The notes beneath the pieces were generated by a model, which worked only from the letters and a program-made list of their open reading frames with translations, did no database searches and was not told where the DNA came from. The position numbers and the translations under genes were made by a program. Positions 6,916 through 14,873 of a stretch of 16,322 nucleotides of DNA are shown piece by piece. Within the stretch, counting starts at the first letter, position 1; each line of letters begins with the position of its first letter. This stretch comes from Anaerotignum sp. GTDB lineage: Bacteria > Bacillota > Clostridia > Lachnospirales > Anaerotignaceae. The DNA lies in assembly GCA_020024255.1 (NCBI GenBank), contig JAHHTX010000044.1, positions 1 to 16,322 of the forward strand, read 5' to 3'.

Positions 6916-7899
6916 TCACAGACCCCATGTATTACCGAACAGCCCTGTGCAGGCAGCCTGCATTTTTTGCGGCATTGGTGCTGTCAATTCTTTTTGATAC
7001 AGATAGGAGAGAAATCCCTCCTTTTCCAAAAAGCGTATTTTTTCTGCATGAAGACACTGATTGGAAAGGGCAAAATCCTGCCGTATTCGGCGGTTGATTT
7101 CCTCGTCACCGTATTTTCTGTCACCTGCTACAGGATGCCCGATTGCCTGCATATGGGCACGGATTTGATGGGTTTTTCCCGTAATCAGCTGAATTTCCAG
7201 AAGGGTATAAGCATTGGTGTGGGCAAGGGGACGATACTTTGTAAGAGCAGAACGAAAGCCTGCCGTTTTTGCTTTGGCAGTGTGTACTTCATTTTTTTCT
7301 TGGTCTTTTGCAAGATAGTAAGAAATTTCGCCTGCTTTGTCCAGAGTGCCTGCCACTAAGGTCAGATAATATTTTTCCACGGTTCCCTTGCGGATAGCTT
7401 CGTTCACTGCCTGTACTGCGGCTAATGTTTTGCCTGCAATGACAATGCCGCTGGTATTTCTGTCCAAGCGGTTACACAGAGCAGGAGTGAATGTGCTGTC
7501 CTTTTTGGGATTGTATTGTCCTTTTTCATAAAGATAGGAAAGAATCTGGTCAATGAGGGTGTTGCGTTCATCATCTCGTTGGGGATGGGAAAGCAGCCCT
7601 GCCGGCTTGTTGACCACAAGGAGATTGTCGTCCTCATAGACAATGCCAAAATGGCGTTCTGCCATGGGAATTGTCTTTTCTTCCATAAAAGAAGATATGG
7701 TTTCCTCTGCCAGATAAAGTTGAAGCGTATCGCCTGTTTGCAATATCTCATTTCCCTCCGCTTTGCCGCCATTATATTTTATGCGTTTTTTGCGGAGCAT
7801 TTTATAAAGAAAGCCTTTAGGGGCTTTGTTCATATACTTCATGAGATATTTATCCAGTCTTTGATTCTCCTCCCTTGGGGTAATCTTGATTTCCTGCAA
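6916..7899 (-). CDS. RluA-family 23S rRNA pseudouridine synthase
   Basis: This enzyme converts uridines in RNA, probably 23S rRNA, to pseudouridine. The 327-residue protein has an N-terminal S4-like RNA-binding region (about 1-65) and the RluA catalytic domain. Motif I is VYEDDNLLVVNKPAG (88-101). The catalytic aspartate is Asp146 in NRLDRNTSGIV, the RLD-x-x-T-S-G signature of the family. ITGKTHQIRAHM later in the domain is the conserved motif around the RNA-binding arginine. The start is a TTG at 7899, 9 nt after AGGAG, with no better ATG nearby. It lies 41 bases after prfB and 20 bases before the nucleotidyltransferase gene, so it is probably cotranscribed. The layout fits RluC/RluD-type enzymes, but the exact target uridine cannot be read from sequence. 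Confidence 0.92.
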   Translation of the reverse strand: MQEIKITPREENQRLDKYLMKYMNKAPKGFLYKMLRKKRIKYNGGKAEGNEILQTGDTLQLYLAEETISSFMEEKTIPMAERHFGIVYEDDNLLVVNKPAGLLSHPQRDDERNTLIDQILSYLYEKGQYNPKKDSTFTPALCNRLDRNTSGIVIAGKTLAAVQAVNEAIRKGTVEKYYLTLVAGTLDKAGEISYYLAKDQEKNEVHTAKAKTAGFRSALTKYRPLAHTNAYTLLEIQLITGKTHQIRAHMQAIGHPVAGDRKYGDEEINRRIRQDFALSNQCLHAEKIRFLEKEGFLSYLYQKELTAPMPQKMQAACTGLFGNTWGL

Positions 7900-7940
7900 G
7901 GCAATACGCTCCTTTCCTTCTTATTTGTAATTTTGTTGTA

Positions 7941-9045
7941 TCAGCTGTGTATCCATGCAAGATATGCACTGATAAAGTTATCAATATTGCCATCCATTAC
8001 TGCATTGATATTTCCTGTTTCCTCGCCGGTACGATGGTCTTTTACCATGGTATAGGGCATGAATACATAGGAACGAATCTGGCTGCCCCAGCCGATTTCC
8101 TTCACATCGCCACGGATTTCCGCCAGTTTTTGCATCTGCTCTTCGATTTTCAAAGAGAGGAGTTTACTTTTCAGCATTTTGAAGGCTCTTTCCTTGTTGC
8201 TGAACTGGCTTCTTTCATCTTGGCACTGTACCACGATTCCCGTAGGAAAGTGGGTAATACGGATTGCAGAAGATGTTTTGTTAATGTGCTGTCCACCGGC
8301 ACCGCTGGCACGGTAGGTGTCAATACGAATATCATCTGCTTTGATTTCGATTTCATTATCGTTTTCGATTTCCGGCATAACATCACAAGATGCAAAAGAG
8401 GTATGCCGTCTGCCGGAGCTGTCGAAGGGAGAAACACGCACAAGACGGTGAATCCCTTTTTCGCTTTTCAGATAACCATAGGCATTTTCTCCGTTTACCT
8501 GTATGGTAACGGATTTTATCCCTGCTGTATCTTCTTCCAGCATATCCAGAACTTCCACTTCAAAGCCGGATTTTGCTGCCCACTTGTTGTACATACGATA
8601 CAACATACTGGTCCAGTCACAGGCTTCTGTGCCGCCGGTTCCCGCATGGAGCGTAACAATAGCATTATTGCGGTCATATTCTCCGTCCAACATGGTTTTA
8701 ATGTGGAGTTCTTCATATTCGGTAAGGAATGTGTCATACATTTCCTTCACTTCTCCATAAATGCTTTCATCGTCTTCCTCAATGCCCATTTCGGTGAGTG
8801 TCATGATGTCTTCATATGTGGAAACCAGATTTTCATAGTTTTCCACCGTTGTTTTCAACCCTTTTAATTTTTGGAGTGTCTTTTGACTGTTTTCCAAATC
8901 ATTCCAAAAATCCGGATCGGCAGAAAGTTCTTCCAGTTCGGCTATCTTTTCCTTTGCGCCTGCGACGTCAAAGTGAAGCCCCCATTTCCTCTAATTTTTC
9001 GTCGTAAGCAGATAGTCCAATACGGATCTGTTTTAAATCGAACAT
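7941..9045 (-). CDS. prfB: Peptide chain release factor 2 (programmed +1 frameshift)
   Basis: RF2 ends translation at UGA and UAA. The gene is read in two frames. ATG at 9045, behind AGGAGAT, opens a 25-codon leader frame (MFDLKQIRIGLSAYDEK...) that stops at an in-frame TGA (8970-8968). Reading continues in the +1 frame from GAC (8969) to the TGA stop at 7941. The joined protein is 367 residues. By my count the stop-reading tripeptide SPF falls at 205-207 and the peptidyl-hydrolysis motif GGQ at 250-252, the same numbers as in E. coli RF2, which confirms the junction. The frameshift is autoregulatory: when RF2 is scarce the ribosome waits at UGA and slips. The true final stop is also TGA. It follows secA by 111 bases, a standard Firmicutes order. 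Programs that ignore the shift start the gene at an internal TTG near 8897 and lose about 49 residues. Confidence 0.96.
8967..8983 (-). promoter_or_regulatory. prfB programmed frameshift site
   Basis: On the minus strand the slippery codon CTT (8973-8971) precedes TGA (8970-8968) and C (8967), the conserved CTTTGAC core in which C after TGA weakens termination. A Shine-Dalgarno-like GGGGG lies at 8983-8979. The gap from it to CTT is 5 nt, wider than the 3 nt of the E. coli site. The TGA is codon 26, as in E. coli. Confidence 0.95.
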
Positions 9046-9089
9046 ACAAAATCATCTCCTTTTCAAGATAAATTTTTTTATTATATGAA

Positions 9090-9109
9090 ACCAAAGCAAA
9101 AACTTTGGT
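9090..9109 (-). other. Hairpin between secA and prfB
   Basis: A perfect 7-bp stem (9109-9103 with 9096-9090) with a 6-nt loop stands in the secA-prfB gap. The minus-strand sequence after it is TTTCATATAAT and so on, not a clean T-run, so at best it is a leaky terminator. It could instead be an mRNA-processing or stability element. A TATAAT at 9085-9080 lies just after it but has no convincing -35 box. Confidence 0.45.
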
Positions 9110-9156
9110 ATCCATGCGTAAATTTTTCGGGATATTATGCCCTATTGCTTTTGTGG

Positions 9157-11736
9157 TTAGGCATTTCTGCCACAGCACTGTTTGTATTTTTTGCCGCTGC
9201 CGCAAGGGCAAGGGTCGTTTCTGCCGATTTTTTCATCTTTGCGTTTTTTCGGCTGTTTTACTGTGCTGTCATCTTTGTTTGTAAACATGGGTCGCTGTAC
9301 TTCTTCTCTTTCCGCCTCTGTTTCAATGTGAACACGGTAGAGAATTTTCAGGGTATCTTCCTGAATAAAGTGGCTCATGTCCTCAAACATATCGTAAGCT
9401 GCAAATTTGTATTCAATAAGGGGGTCACGCTGTGCATAAGCGTGCAGACCGATGCCCTGACGCATTTGGTCCATATCATCAATATGATCCATCCATTTCT
9501 GGTCAATGACACGGAGCATAATGACACGTTCCAGTTCACGCATCCGTTCTTCGTCCCCGATTTCTTTTTCTTTTGCTTCATAAAGCTGTACCCCTAGATT
9601 TTGCAGGGATTCTTTCATTTTTTCTTTTGTCATGCCGATTAAGGCATCGTCTTTTATGTTGATTTTGCCAATGGGCACAATGCTGGAGAAGGCTTCGCTT
9701 AATGTCGCCATATCCCATTCTTCAGGCAGCTGATCTTCCCCAATGTGGGTATCTATAATTCTGCCGATGGTATCTTTAATCATGCCCATGATACTGTCAC
9801 GGAGGTTTTCGCCATAAAGCACACGGCGGCGTTCTCCATAAATCACTTCTCTTTGTTCGTTCATGACTTGGTCATATTCCAAAAGGTGTTTTCTGATGGC
9901 AAAGTTGTTGCCCTCTACCTTTTTCTGTGCATTTTCGATGGCTTTTGTCAGCATATTTGCTTCAATCGGTTCATCTTCTTGCATACCCATAGCATCTACG
10001 ACTTTCATGGTTCTTTCGGAGCCAAATAAACGCATAAGGGTATCCTCAAGGGAAATGTAGAATCTGGATTCGCCGGGGTCGCCCTGACGTCCTGCACGTC
10101 CACGGAGCTGGTTGTCAATACGTCTGGATTCATGACGTTCTGTACCAATGATTTTCAGACCGCCCAGTTCGGCAACACCTTCCCCAAGTTTAATATCCGT
10201 ACCACGACCTGCCATGTTGGTGGCAATGGTAACGGCACCTTTCTGACCGGCAAGGGAAACAATTTCTGCTTCTTTTGCATGGTATTTGGCATTCAAAACC
10301 TGATGGGGGATACCTTCCCGTTTCAGGAGTTTGCTGAGTTCTTCGGATTTATCAATGGTGACTGTACCAACCAGTACAGGCTGACCGATTTCGTGTGATT
10401 TGGCAATATCCTTGACAACAGCACGGAATTTACCTGCCTCTGTGCGGTATACCACATCTTGCAGGTCTTTTCTTGCCACAGGTTTGTTTGTGGGAATTTC
10501 CACAACGTCCATACTGTAAATATTGCGGAATTCATCTTCTTCTGTTTTTGCCGTACCGGTCATGCCACATTTTTTTGTATACTTGTTGAAGTAGTTCTGG
10601 AATGTGATTGTAGCAAGAGTTTTGCTTTCTCGTTTTACCTGTACGTTTTCTTTTGCTTCGATTGCTTGGTGAAGACCGTCGGAGTAGCGTCTTCCGGGCA
10701 TCATACGTCCCGTAAATTCGTCTACAATGACGATTTCCCCTTCGTTTATCACATAGTCTTTATCTATGTGCATATTGTAGTTTGCCTTCAGGGCATTGTT
10801 GATGTGGTGTTGCAGCTCCAAGTTTTCCGGATCAGAAAGGTTTTCCACAGAGAAGAATTTTTCTGCTTTTTCTACCCCTTCCTGTGTCAGCACAACGCTC
10901 TTTGCCTTTTCGTCCAGAATGAAGTCCCCTTCTTCCTGCAATTCTTCTTTTAAAAGGGGATTCATGGCTTCTTCTTCGTTGACAATACGGCCTTTTTTCA
11001 GTTGTTTGACGAAAATATCCGCAACACGATACAAGTCGGTGGACTTGGAACCACTGCCGGAAATAATCAGAGGCGTACGGGCTTCGTCAATCAGGACGGA
11101 GTCCACTTCGTCGATGATGGCAAAGTGCAAGTCACGCTGTACCATGCTTTCTTTTCTGACCACCATGTTATCACGAAGATAGTCAAAGCCAAATTCGTTG
11201 TTTGTGCCATAAGTAATGTCGCAAGCATAGGCTGCACGGCGTTCATTTGACTCCATGCTGTTTAAGATAACCCCAACAGTCATGCCGAGAAATTCAAAGA
11301 GGGGTCTTACCCAGTTGCTGTCACGTTCTGCCAGATAATCGTTAACTGTGATAACGTGTACACCTTTGCCTTCCAGTGCATTGAGGTAGGCAGGAAGGGT
11401 AGCCACAAGGGTTTTCCCTTCACCTGTACGCATTTCGGCAATACGTCCCTGATGCATGACAATACCACCCATAAGCTGTACACGGAAATGTTTCATGCCC
11501 AGAACATGGGGACGGGAAGCCGCTTCTCTGACAACGGCATAAGCCTCTGGCAGAATATCATTTGTTGTTTCACCTTTTGCAAGACGGTCTTTAAATTCCT
11601 GCGTTTTCCCACGCAACTCCTCATCGGACAATGTCGCATAGGTGGAACCAAGTGTTTCAATTTTATTCACAAGAGGTGTGATTTTTTTGATTTCCTTTTC
11701 ACTGTAGTTCCCAAATATTTTTTCCAATAAACCCAT
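9157..11736 (-). CDS. secA: Preprotein translocase ATPase SecA
   Basis: SecA is the motor that pushes unfolded preproteins through SecYEG in the cytoplasmic membrane. The protein is 859 residues. It has the Walker A loop GEGKT (105-109) in MRTGEGKTL, the DEAD-like DEVD (about 209-212) and DEAR (217-220), the preprotein crosslinking region, the second nucleotide fold with GRGTDI and GRAGRQGDPG, and a C-terminal zinc tail (838-859) with cysteines at 843, 845, 854 and 855 (CPCGSGKKYKQCC). Such tails bind SecB in proteobacteria; in Firmicutes without SecB they are still common and bind ribosomes and phospholipid. Start choice: ATG at 11736 lies 8 nt from AGGTG and begins MGLLEKIFG as in homologues; the frame is open further upstream to about 11862, but that extension is not conserved. 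It lies downstream of ktrA and upstream of prfB. Confidence 0.97.
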   Translation of the reverse strand: MGLLEKIFGNYSEKEIKKITPLVNKIETLGSTYATLSDEELRGKTQEFKDRLAKGETTNDILPEAYAVVREAASRPHVLGMKHFRVQLMGGIVMHQGRIAEMRTGEGKTLVATLPAYLNALEGKGVHVITVNDYLAERDSNWVRPLFEFLGMTVGVILNSMESNERRAAYACDITYGTNNEFGFDYLRDNMVVRKESMVQRDLHFAIIDEVDSVLIDEARTPLIISGSGSKSTDLYRVADIFVKQLKKGRIVNEEEAMNPLLKEELQEEGDFILDEKAKSVVLTQEGVEKAEKFFSVENLSDPENLELQHHINNALKANYNMHIDKDYVINEGEIVIVDEFTGRMMPGRRYSDGLHQAIEAKENVQVKRESKTLATITFQNYFNKYTKKCGMTGTAKTEEDEFRNIYSMDVVEIPTNKPVARKDLQDVVYRTEAGKFRAVVKDIAKSHEIGQPVLVGTVTIDKSEELSKLLKREGIPHQVLNAKYHAKEAEIVSLAGQKGAVTIATNMAGRGTDIKLGEGVAELGGLKIIGTERHESRRIDNQLRGRAGRQGDPGESRFYISLEDTLMRLFGSERTMKVVDAMGMQEDEPIEANMLTKAIENAQKKVEGNNFAIRKHLLEYDQVMNEQREVIYGERRRVLYGENLRDSIMGMIKDTIGRIIDTHIGEDQLPEEWDMATLSEAFSSIVPIGKINIKDDALIGMTKEKMKESLQNLGVQLYEAKEKEIGDEERMRELERVIMLRVIDQKWMDHIDDMDQMRQGIGLHAYAQRDPLIEYKFAAYDMFEDMSHFIQEDTLKILYRVHIETEAEREEVQRPMFTNKDDSTVKQPKKRKDEKIGRNDPCPCGSGKKYKQCCGRNA

Positions 11737-11811
11737 TTTTGGTTCACCTCGTTCAAAAAATTCGATTTCAGCCTTTTGTTTGGAGAATACAAAAAGGCAT
11801 ACTTTTACATT

Positions 11812-11817
11812 ATTATA
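11812..11817 (-). promoter_or_regulatory. Candidate secA promoter -10 box
   Basis: A perfect TATAAT on the minus strand lies about 75 bases before the secA start in AT-rich DNA. No good -35 stands at 16-18 bp. An overlapping pair, TTGCAA (11846-11841) and TAAACT (11822-11817) with an 18-bp spacer, uses the same two hexamers as the brnQ promoter candidate. Either could serve; evidence is sequence-only. Confidence 0.4.
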
Positions 11818-11842
11818 GTTTAACAGAGAAATGCCCCTTCTT

Positions 11843-11896
11843 GCAAGTAGAAAATACTGCAAAAATACGGTTTTCCCGTTAAAATTTTCTGCTTGT
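11843..11896. repeat. Large imperfect inverted repeat between ktrA and secA
   Basis: Twelve-base arms 11844-11855 and 11884-11895 pair with a single mismatch and enclose a second small stem (11867-11870 with 11876-11879). On the minus strand it lies 20 bases past the ktrA stop, but no T-run follows the stem directly, so it is not a classic terminator. It may stabilise the ktrA 3' end or be a processing site between ktrA and secA. Confidence 0.5.
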
Positions 11897-11914
11897 AAAG
11901 AAAGAGCGTTTTTT

Positions 11915-12586
11915 TCAATGGTTCTTTTTCTTATGCCCTACGGTTCCCATAACACGTTTGACATCGTCCATGTGCCCAAGTACCATAAGATGTTCGTCCT
12001 CCTGGAATACATATTCCACAGGAGGAATAGGGGATATAGCCGTACCTTTTTTGGTTGCGATAATGGTTAGGTTGTATTTGGCACGGAAATTGATTTCCCC
12101 CACAGATTTTCCAATCCATTCCTCTGCCGGCTGGATTTCTACTATATAATAGTTATCGACAAAGGGGATACAGTCAAAAATATTGTCATAACTTGCTTCC
12201 ACAGCAAGCTGTGCGGCAATATCCTTTTCCGGATAAATGACAATGTCTGCACCGTTTTTGCGGAGAAACTTTGCCTGAATATCCTGATCTGCCTTGGCAA
12301 AGACTTTTTTTGCCCCCATTTCCTTTAAAAGGCTGGTGATTTCCAAACTGTGCTGAAAATCCGTTCCCATGCAGACAAAGCAGGCATCAAAGAGATTCAG
12401 ACCAAAAGAAGCAAGAACATCGGGATTGCTGCAATCACCAATTCTGGCACTGACTCCAAGCACAAGCACATCTTCCACAGCTTCAGCATTGATGTCGGCA
12501 ACCATAATTTCACAGTCTGTTTCCGCAAAAGTACGGCAAAGATGATGTCCGAATGACCCCATGCCAATGATTAAAAAAGATTTCAT
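11915..12586 (-). CDS. ktrA: Potassium uptake regulatory subunit KtrA (single-RCK TrkA family)
   Basis: KtrA is the cytosolic ring-forming subunit that binds nucleotides and gates the KtrB channel. The 223-residue protein has one TrkA_N (RCK) Rossmann domain with the GMGSFG loop at 8-13 and an acidic residue (Asp31) at the end of the second strand, where the cofactor ribose binds. A TrkA_C (RCK_C) domain follows from about residue 140. One RCK plus RCK_C at about 220 residues matches KtrA/KtrC and not the doubled TrkA of enterobacteria. RCK_C domains of this class bind cyclic di-AMP in several Firmicutes; whether this one does is inference. Start choice: ATG at 12586 has AGGTG 6 nt upstream; a GTG at 12595 overlaps that site. 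It follows ktrB by 48 bases, most of them repeat. Confidence 0.93.
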   Translation of the reverse strand: MKSFLIIGMGSFGHHLCRTFAETDCEIMVADINAEAVEDVLVLGVSARIGDCSNPDVLASFGLNLFDACFVCMGTDFQHSLEITSLLKEMGAKKVFAKADQDIQAKFLRKNGADIVIYPEKDIAAQLAVEASYDNIFDCIPFVDNYYIVEIQPAEEWIGKSVGEINFRAKYNLTIIATKKGTAISPIPPVEYVFQEDEHLMVLGHMDDVKRVMGTVGHKKKNH

Positions 12587-12600
12587 TTGATACACCTCAG

Positions 12601-12645
12601 TTTCTTATCCAATGGTTTCTTATCCAATGGTTTCTTATCCAATGG
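12601..12645 (-). repeat. Three perfect tandem copies of a 15-bp unit at the ktrB-ktrA junction
   Basis: Three back-to-back identical 15-base units (minus-strand unit CCATTGGATAAGAAA) cover the last codons of ktrB, its stop and most of the spacer to ktrA. Each unit contains TAA in the ktrB frame, so the first copy supplies the real end of KtrB (TIG then stop) and the other two repeat it. Because 15 is a multiple of three, gain or loss of copies changes only the spacer, which is 48 nt now and would be 18 nt with one copy. Confidence 0.97.
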
Positions 12646-13966
12646 TAATTTTTTCAATAGGGAGTGTGACGGGAGGCGTTACTTTCCGTTCCAAAAGAGC
12701 AACAGCAAAGGAAACGCTGCCCACTCTGCCACAATACATCAAGAAAATGATGACGCATTTTGACAAAGGAACAAGCTCTCTGGTTATTCCGGTGGTAATG
12801 CCTACCGTACCCATAGCAGAAAATACTTCAAAAAATAAATCTGTGACATCTAAATTCTGGATACAACAAATGATGATAACACCACTTAGCACAAAGGTCA
12901 AATTGATAAATAACACAAATATGGCTTTATGCAGAGCTTCTTCTGATAGACGTCTGTCAAAGATATGTGCCCCTCTGCCGTGGCGTACACCTGCAATGGT
13001 ATACATGATGACAACAACCAATGTTGTGGTTTTGATTCCCCCTGCGGTAGAGCCGGGACTTCCCCCTACAAACATAAGAAGCATCATTACGACTTTGCTT
13101 CCGCCGGAAAGTGCCGCAGGGTCTACGGAGTTAAAGCCGGCTGTTCTTGTGGTGCAGGATTGGAAAAGGGAAGTCAAAATCCGTTCCTGAATGCCCGTTC
13201 CCATAATGGGATTATGTCGTTCCATAAAGAAAATCAAAAGACCACCGCCTACTGTCAAAAAGAAGGAAGTGGAAAGTACGATTTTCGTTTGCAGTCGATA
13301 TTTTTTCCAAGCGGTTTTTTTGTTCCAAATATCCTCCCAAACCAGAAACCCCAGTCCGCCTATGGTAATCAGACCCATCAGGGTAAAATTGATGAGAAGA
13401 TCATCGGAATAGGCAACAATGGAGTTGTAACCGCCAAAAAGGTCAAAGCCTGCATTGCAGAAAGCCGATATGGCATGAAAAATACTGAAATAAATACCTC
13501 GAATTAGTCCGAATTCCGGAATAAAACGAATGGACAACAAAACTGCCCCAATACTTTCAAAAAGGAGAGTGCCAATCAGTATTTTTTTGGTCAGACGGAC
13601 AATACCTCCAAGCTGTGTAGAATTGATGCTTTCTACCATTACTTCTCTGTGTCTCAGACCGATTTTCTTTCGCATGAGCATCAAAAAACCAAGAGAAAAA
13701 GTCATAAACCCAAGTCCGCCGATTTGAATCAGCCCAATGATGACAATTTGTCCGAAAAGTGACCAGTGTGTTCCGGTATCATAAACAACCAGTCCGGTTA
13801 CACAGGTAGCGGAAACTGCCGTAAAAAGGGCATCCAGTATTGTTGTGGTTTCCCCATCTGCCGTAGCAATAGGCAGACAAAGCAGAATTGTTCCCATGAG
13901 GATCGTCAGAAAGAATCCCAGAGCTACAATTTGCAGATTGGATAATTTCATTTTTTTGTTTTGCAT
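12635..13966 (-). CDS. ktrB: Potassium channel/transporter membrane subunit KtrB (TrkH/Ktr family)
   Basis: KtrB is the ion-conducting membrane dimer of the Ktr potassium uptake system. The 443-residue protein has four M1-P-M2 repeats. The four selectivity-filter segments are visible at CVTGL (55-59), CNAGF (170-174), RTAGF (274-278) and GTVGI (386-390), each with the essential glycine. GGSPGSTAGGIKTTT (301-315) matches the flexible M2c gating loop of KtrB. Length fits KtrB (about 445) and is shorter than enterobacterial TrkH. The start ATG lies 8 nt after GAAGGG, and a candidate extended -10 lies just upstream (13999-14007). It is followed by ktrA as a two-gene unit. The gap to tdk (85 bases) is too short for a full cyclic di-AMP (ydaO) riboswitch, which controls ktrAB in some Bacillus. 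Confidence 0.94.
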   Translation of the reverse strand: MQNKKMKLSNLQIVALGFFLTILMGTILLCLPIATADGETTTILDALFTAVSATCVTGLVVYDTGTHWSLFGQIVIIGLIQIGGLGFMTFSLGFLMLMRKKIGLRHREVMVESINSTQLGGIVRLTKKILIGTLLFESIGAVLLSIRFIPEFGLIRGIYFSIFHAISAFCNAGFDLFGGYNSIVAYSDDLLINFTLMGLITIGGLGFLVWEDIWNKKTAWKKYRLQTKIVLSTSFFLTVGGGLLIFFMERHNPIMGTGIQERILTSLFQSCTTRTAGFNSVDPAALSGGSKVVMMLLMFVGGSPGSTAGGIKTTTLVVVIMYTIAGVRHGRGAHIFDRRLSEEALHKAIFVLFINLTFVLSGVIIICCIQNLDVTDLFFEVFSAMGTVGITTGITRELVPLSKCVIIFLMYCGRVGSVSFAVALLERKVTPPVTLPIEKITIG

Positions 13967-13998
13967 AGCGGTGTCCCTTCTTTAATCTTAGTCTTTCT

Positions 13999-14007
13999 AT
14001 TCTATCA
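13999..14007 (-). promoter_or_regulatory. Candidate ktrB extended -10 promoter
   Basis: On the minus strand TGA followed by TAGAAT (5 of 6 matches to TATAAT) forms an extended -10 about 33 bases ahead of the ktrB start. No recognisable -35 lies at the right distance. There is no clear terminator after tdk, so readthrough from tdk is also possible. Confidence 0.4.
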
Positions 14008-14051
14008 ACAGCAAAAATTTGCGGCTGTCCCGAAAAGGAAATTATCATTTT

Positions 14052-14645
14052 TCACGATTGGGAATGTTGTGTTTTTGATATGGCTTTCTGCCAGCACTTG
14101 TAACACATGGGGCGGTAGCTTTCGTTTCCGCCAATGTAAATCTGTTCGCCTGCTGTCATGACATTGCCACTGCTGTCCAGACGGGCATTGACGATGGCTT
14201 TGCCACCACAGGAACAGACTGTTTTTAGCTCTGTAACGGAATCGGCAATTTCAAAAAGTCTTGCACTGCCGGGAAAGAGTTTTGTACAAAAGTCCGTTCT
14301 AAGACCAAAACAGAATACGGATACATTATAGTCATCGACAATATGCCGCAGCTGTTCGATTTGGGCAGGCAGAAAGAATTGTGCCTCGTCTGCAATAATC
14401 ACATCATAAAACTCTTGTTCTCTTTCCTGAAAAATATGATAAATATTCATATTGGGCGTAATGATGTCGGCTGGAGCAGAAAGACCGATACGGCTAGCAA
14501 CAGTATCTTTTTCCATACGGATATCGGCAGAAGGCTTCAGCAGCCAGACACGCATTCCCCGTTCTTCATAATTGAATTTTGTAATGAGTGCCTGTGCAGA
14601 TTTGGAACTGCCCATTGCGCCATACCTGAAATACAGCTTTGCCAT
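14052..14645 (-). CDS. tdk: Thymidine kinase (TK1/type II)
   Basis: Thymidine kinase phosphorylates thymidine with ATP for pyrimidine salvage, in the cytosol. The 197-residue protein has the P-loop GAMGSSKS (9-16), a variant of GxMxSGKS with Ser in place of the usual Gly, also close to the E. coli form. It has the catalytic acid Glu87 in DEAQFF, LRTDF (115-119), the thymidine-binding lasso region IGGNESY (171-177), and four zinc cysteines at 144, 146, 181 and 184. Start choice: ATG at 14645 has AGGAGG 10 nt upstream and matches the family N-terminus MAKLYF; an upstream in-frame codon at 14684 lies within the -10 region. A TGG-TATGAT extended -10 sits about 35 bases upstream. It is the first gene of the minus-strand block and diverges from the MATE gene. 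Confidence 0.95.
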   Translation of the reverse strand: MAKLYFRYGAMGSSKSAQALITKFNYEERGMRVWLLKPSADIRMEKDTVASRIGLSAPADIITPNMNIYHIFQEREQEFYDVIIADEAQFFLPAQIEQLRHIVDDYNVSVFCFGLRTDFCTKLFPGSARLFEIADSVTELKTVCSCGGKAIVNARLDSSGNVMTAGEQIYIGGNESYRPMCYKCWQKAISKTQHSQS

Positions 14646-14679
14646 ATAAAAAAAACCTCCTGTTTCATATATTTTACTT

Positions 14680-14688
14680 ATCATACCA
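14680..14688 (-). promoter_or_regulatory. Candidate tdk extended -10 promoter
   Basis: On the minus strand TGG followed by TATGAT (5 of 6) lies about 35 bases before the tdk start, giving a short leader that just holds the AGGAGG. No clear -35 is seen. A nearly repeated motif, TACCACAA at 14684-14691 and 14696-14703 on the plus strand, flanks it and could be an operator. Confidence 0.5.
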
Positions 14689-14770
14689 CAAAATGTACCA
14701 CAAGACGATGAAAAAATTGTTAAAACTTTCTATAGAAAATATGAGCAAACTGACAAAAAATTACAGGACA

Positions 14771-14840
14771 GGAAAATGGAAAAAAACCGAAAAAAATGAA
14801 ACAGTGCTTTTGGCTGTATTCCGGTGAAATTTCCTTTTCC
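14771..14840. repeat. Nested inverted repeat in the tdk-MATE divergent region
   Basis: Arms 14771-14782 and 14830-14840 pair over 11 bases with one bulged T, and two inner 4-bp stems (14786-14789 with 14822-14825; 14801-14804 with 14814-14817) nest inside. The right arm overlaps the position where a -35 box for the MATE promoter would be. No T-run follows it directly in either direction. It could be an operator or chance pairing in a purine-rich stretch. Confidence 0.35.
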
Positions 14841-14857
14841 GATTCCTATTTCCGTAG

Positions 14858-14863
14858 TATAAT
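14858..14863 (+). promoter_or_regulatory. Candidate MATE gene promoter -10 box
   Basis: A perfect TATAAT lies 100 bases ahead of the MATE start codon. The -35 region at 17 bp (14835-14840, TTTTCC) is a poor match, which would suit an activated or weak promoter. Confidence 0.5.
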
Positions 14864-14873
14864 ATACCTGCAA

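Noticed and set aside
7947..8867. A 306-codon plus-strand reading frame opposite prfB
   Set aside because: It is the exact antisense of RF2 sequence with no recognisable domain.
7941..9045. prfB as a frameshifted pseudogene
   Set aside because: The break is exactly at CTTTGAC, codon 26, with a Shine-Dalgarno-like element before it, and the joined protein has all RF2 motifs at the standard positions. It is programmed recoding.
11737..11862. A 42-residue N-terminal extension of SecA
   Set aside because: The frame is open, but the ATG at 11736 has the good ribosome binding site and the conserved N-terminus; the extension covers the promoter candidate.
13967..14051. A cyclic di-AMP riboswitch ahead of ktrB
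   Set aside because: The gap is only 85 bases and shows no such structure.
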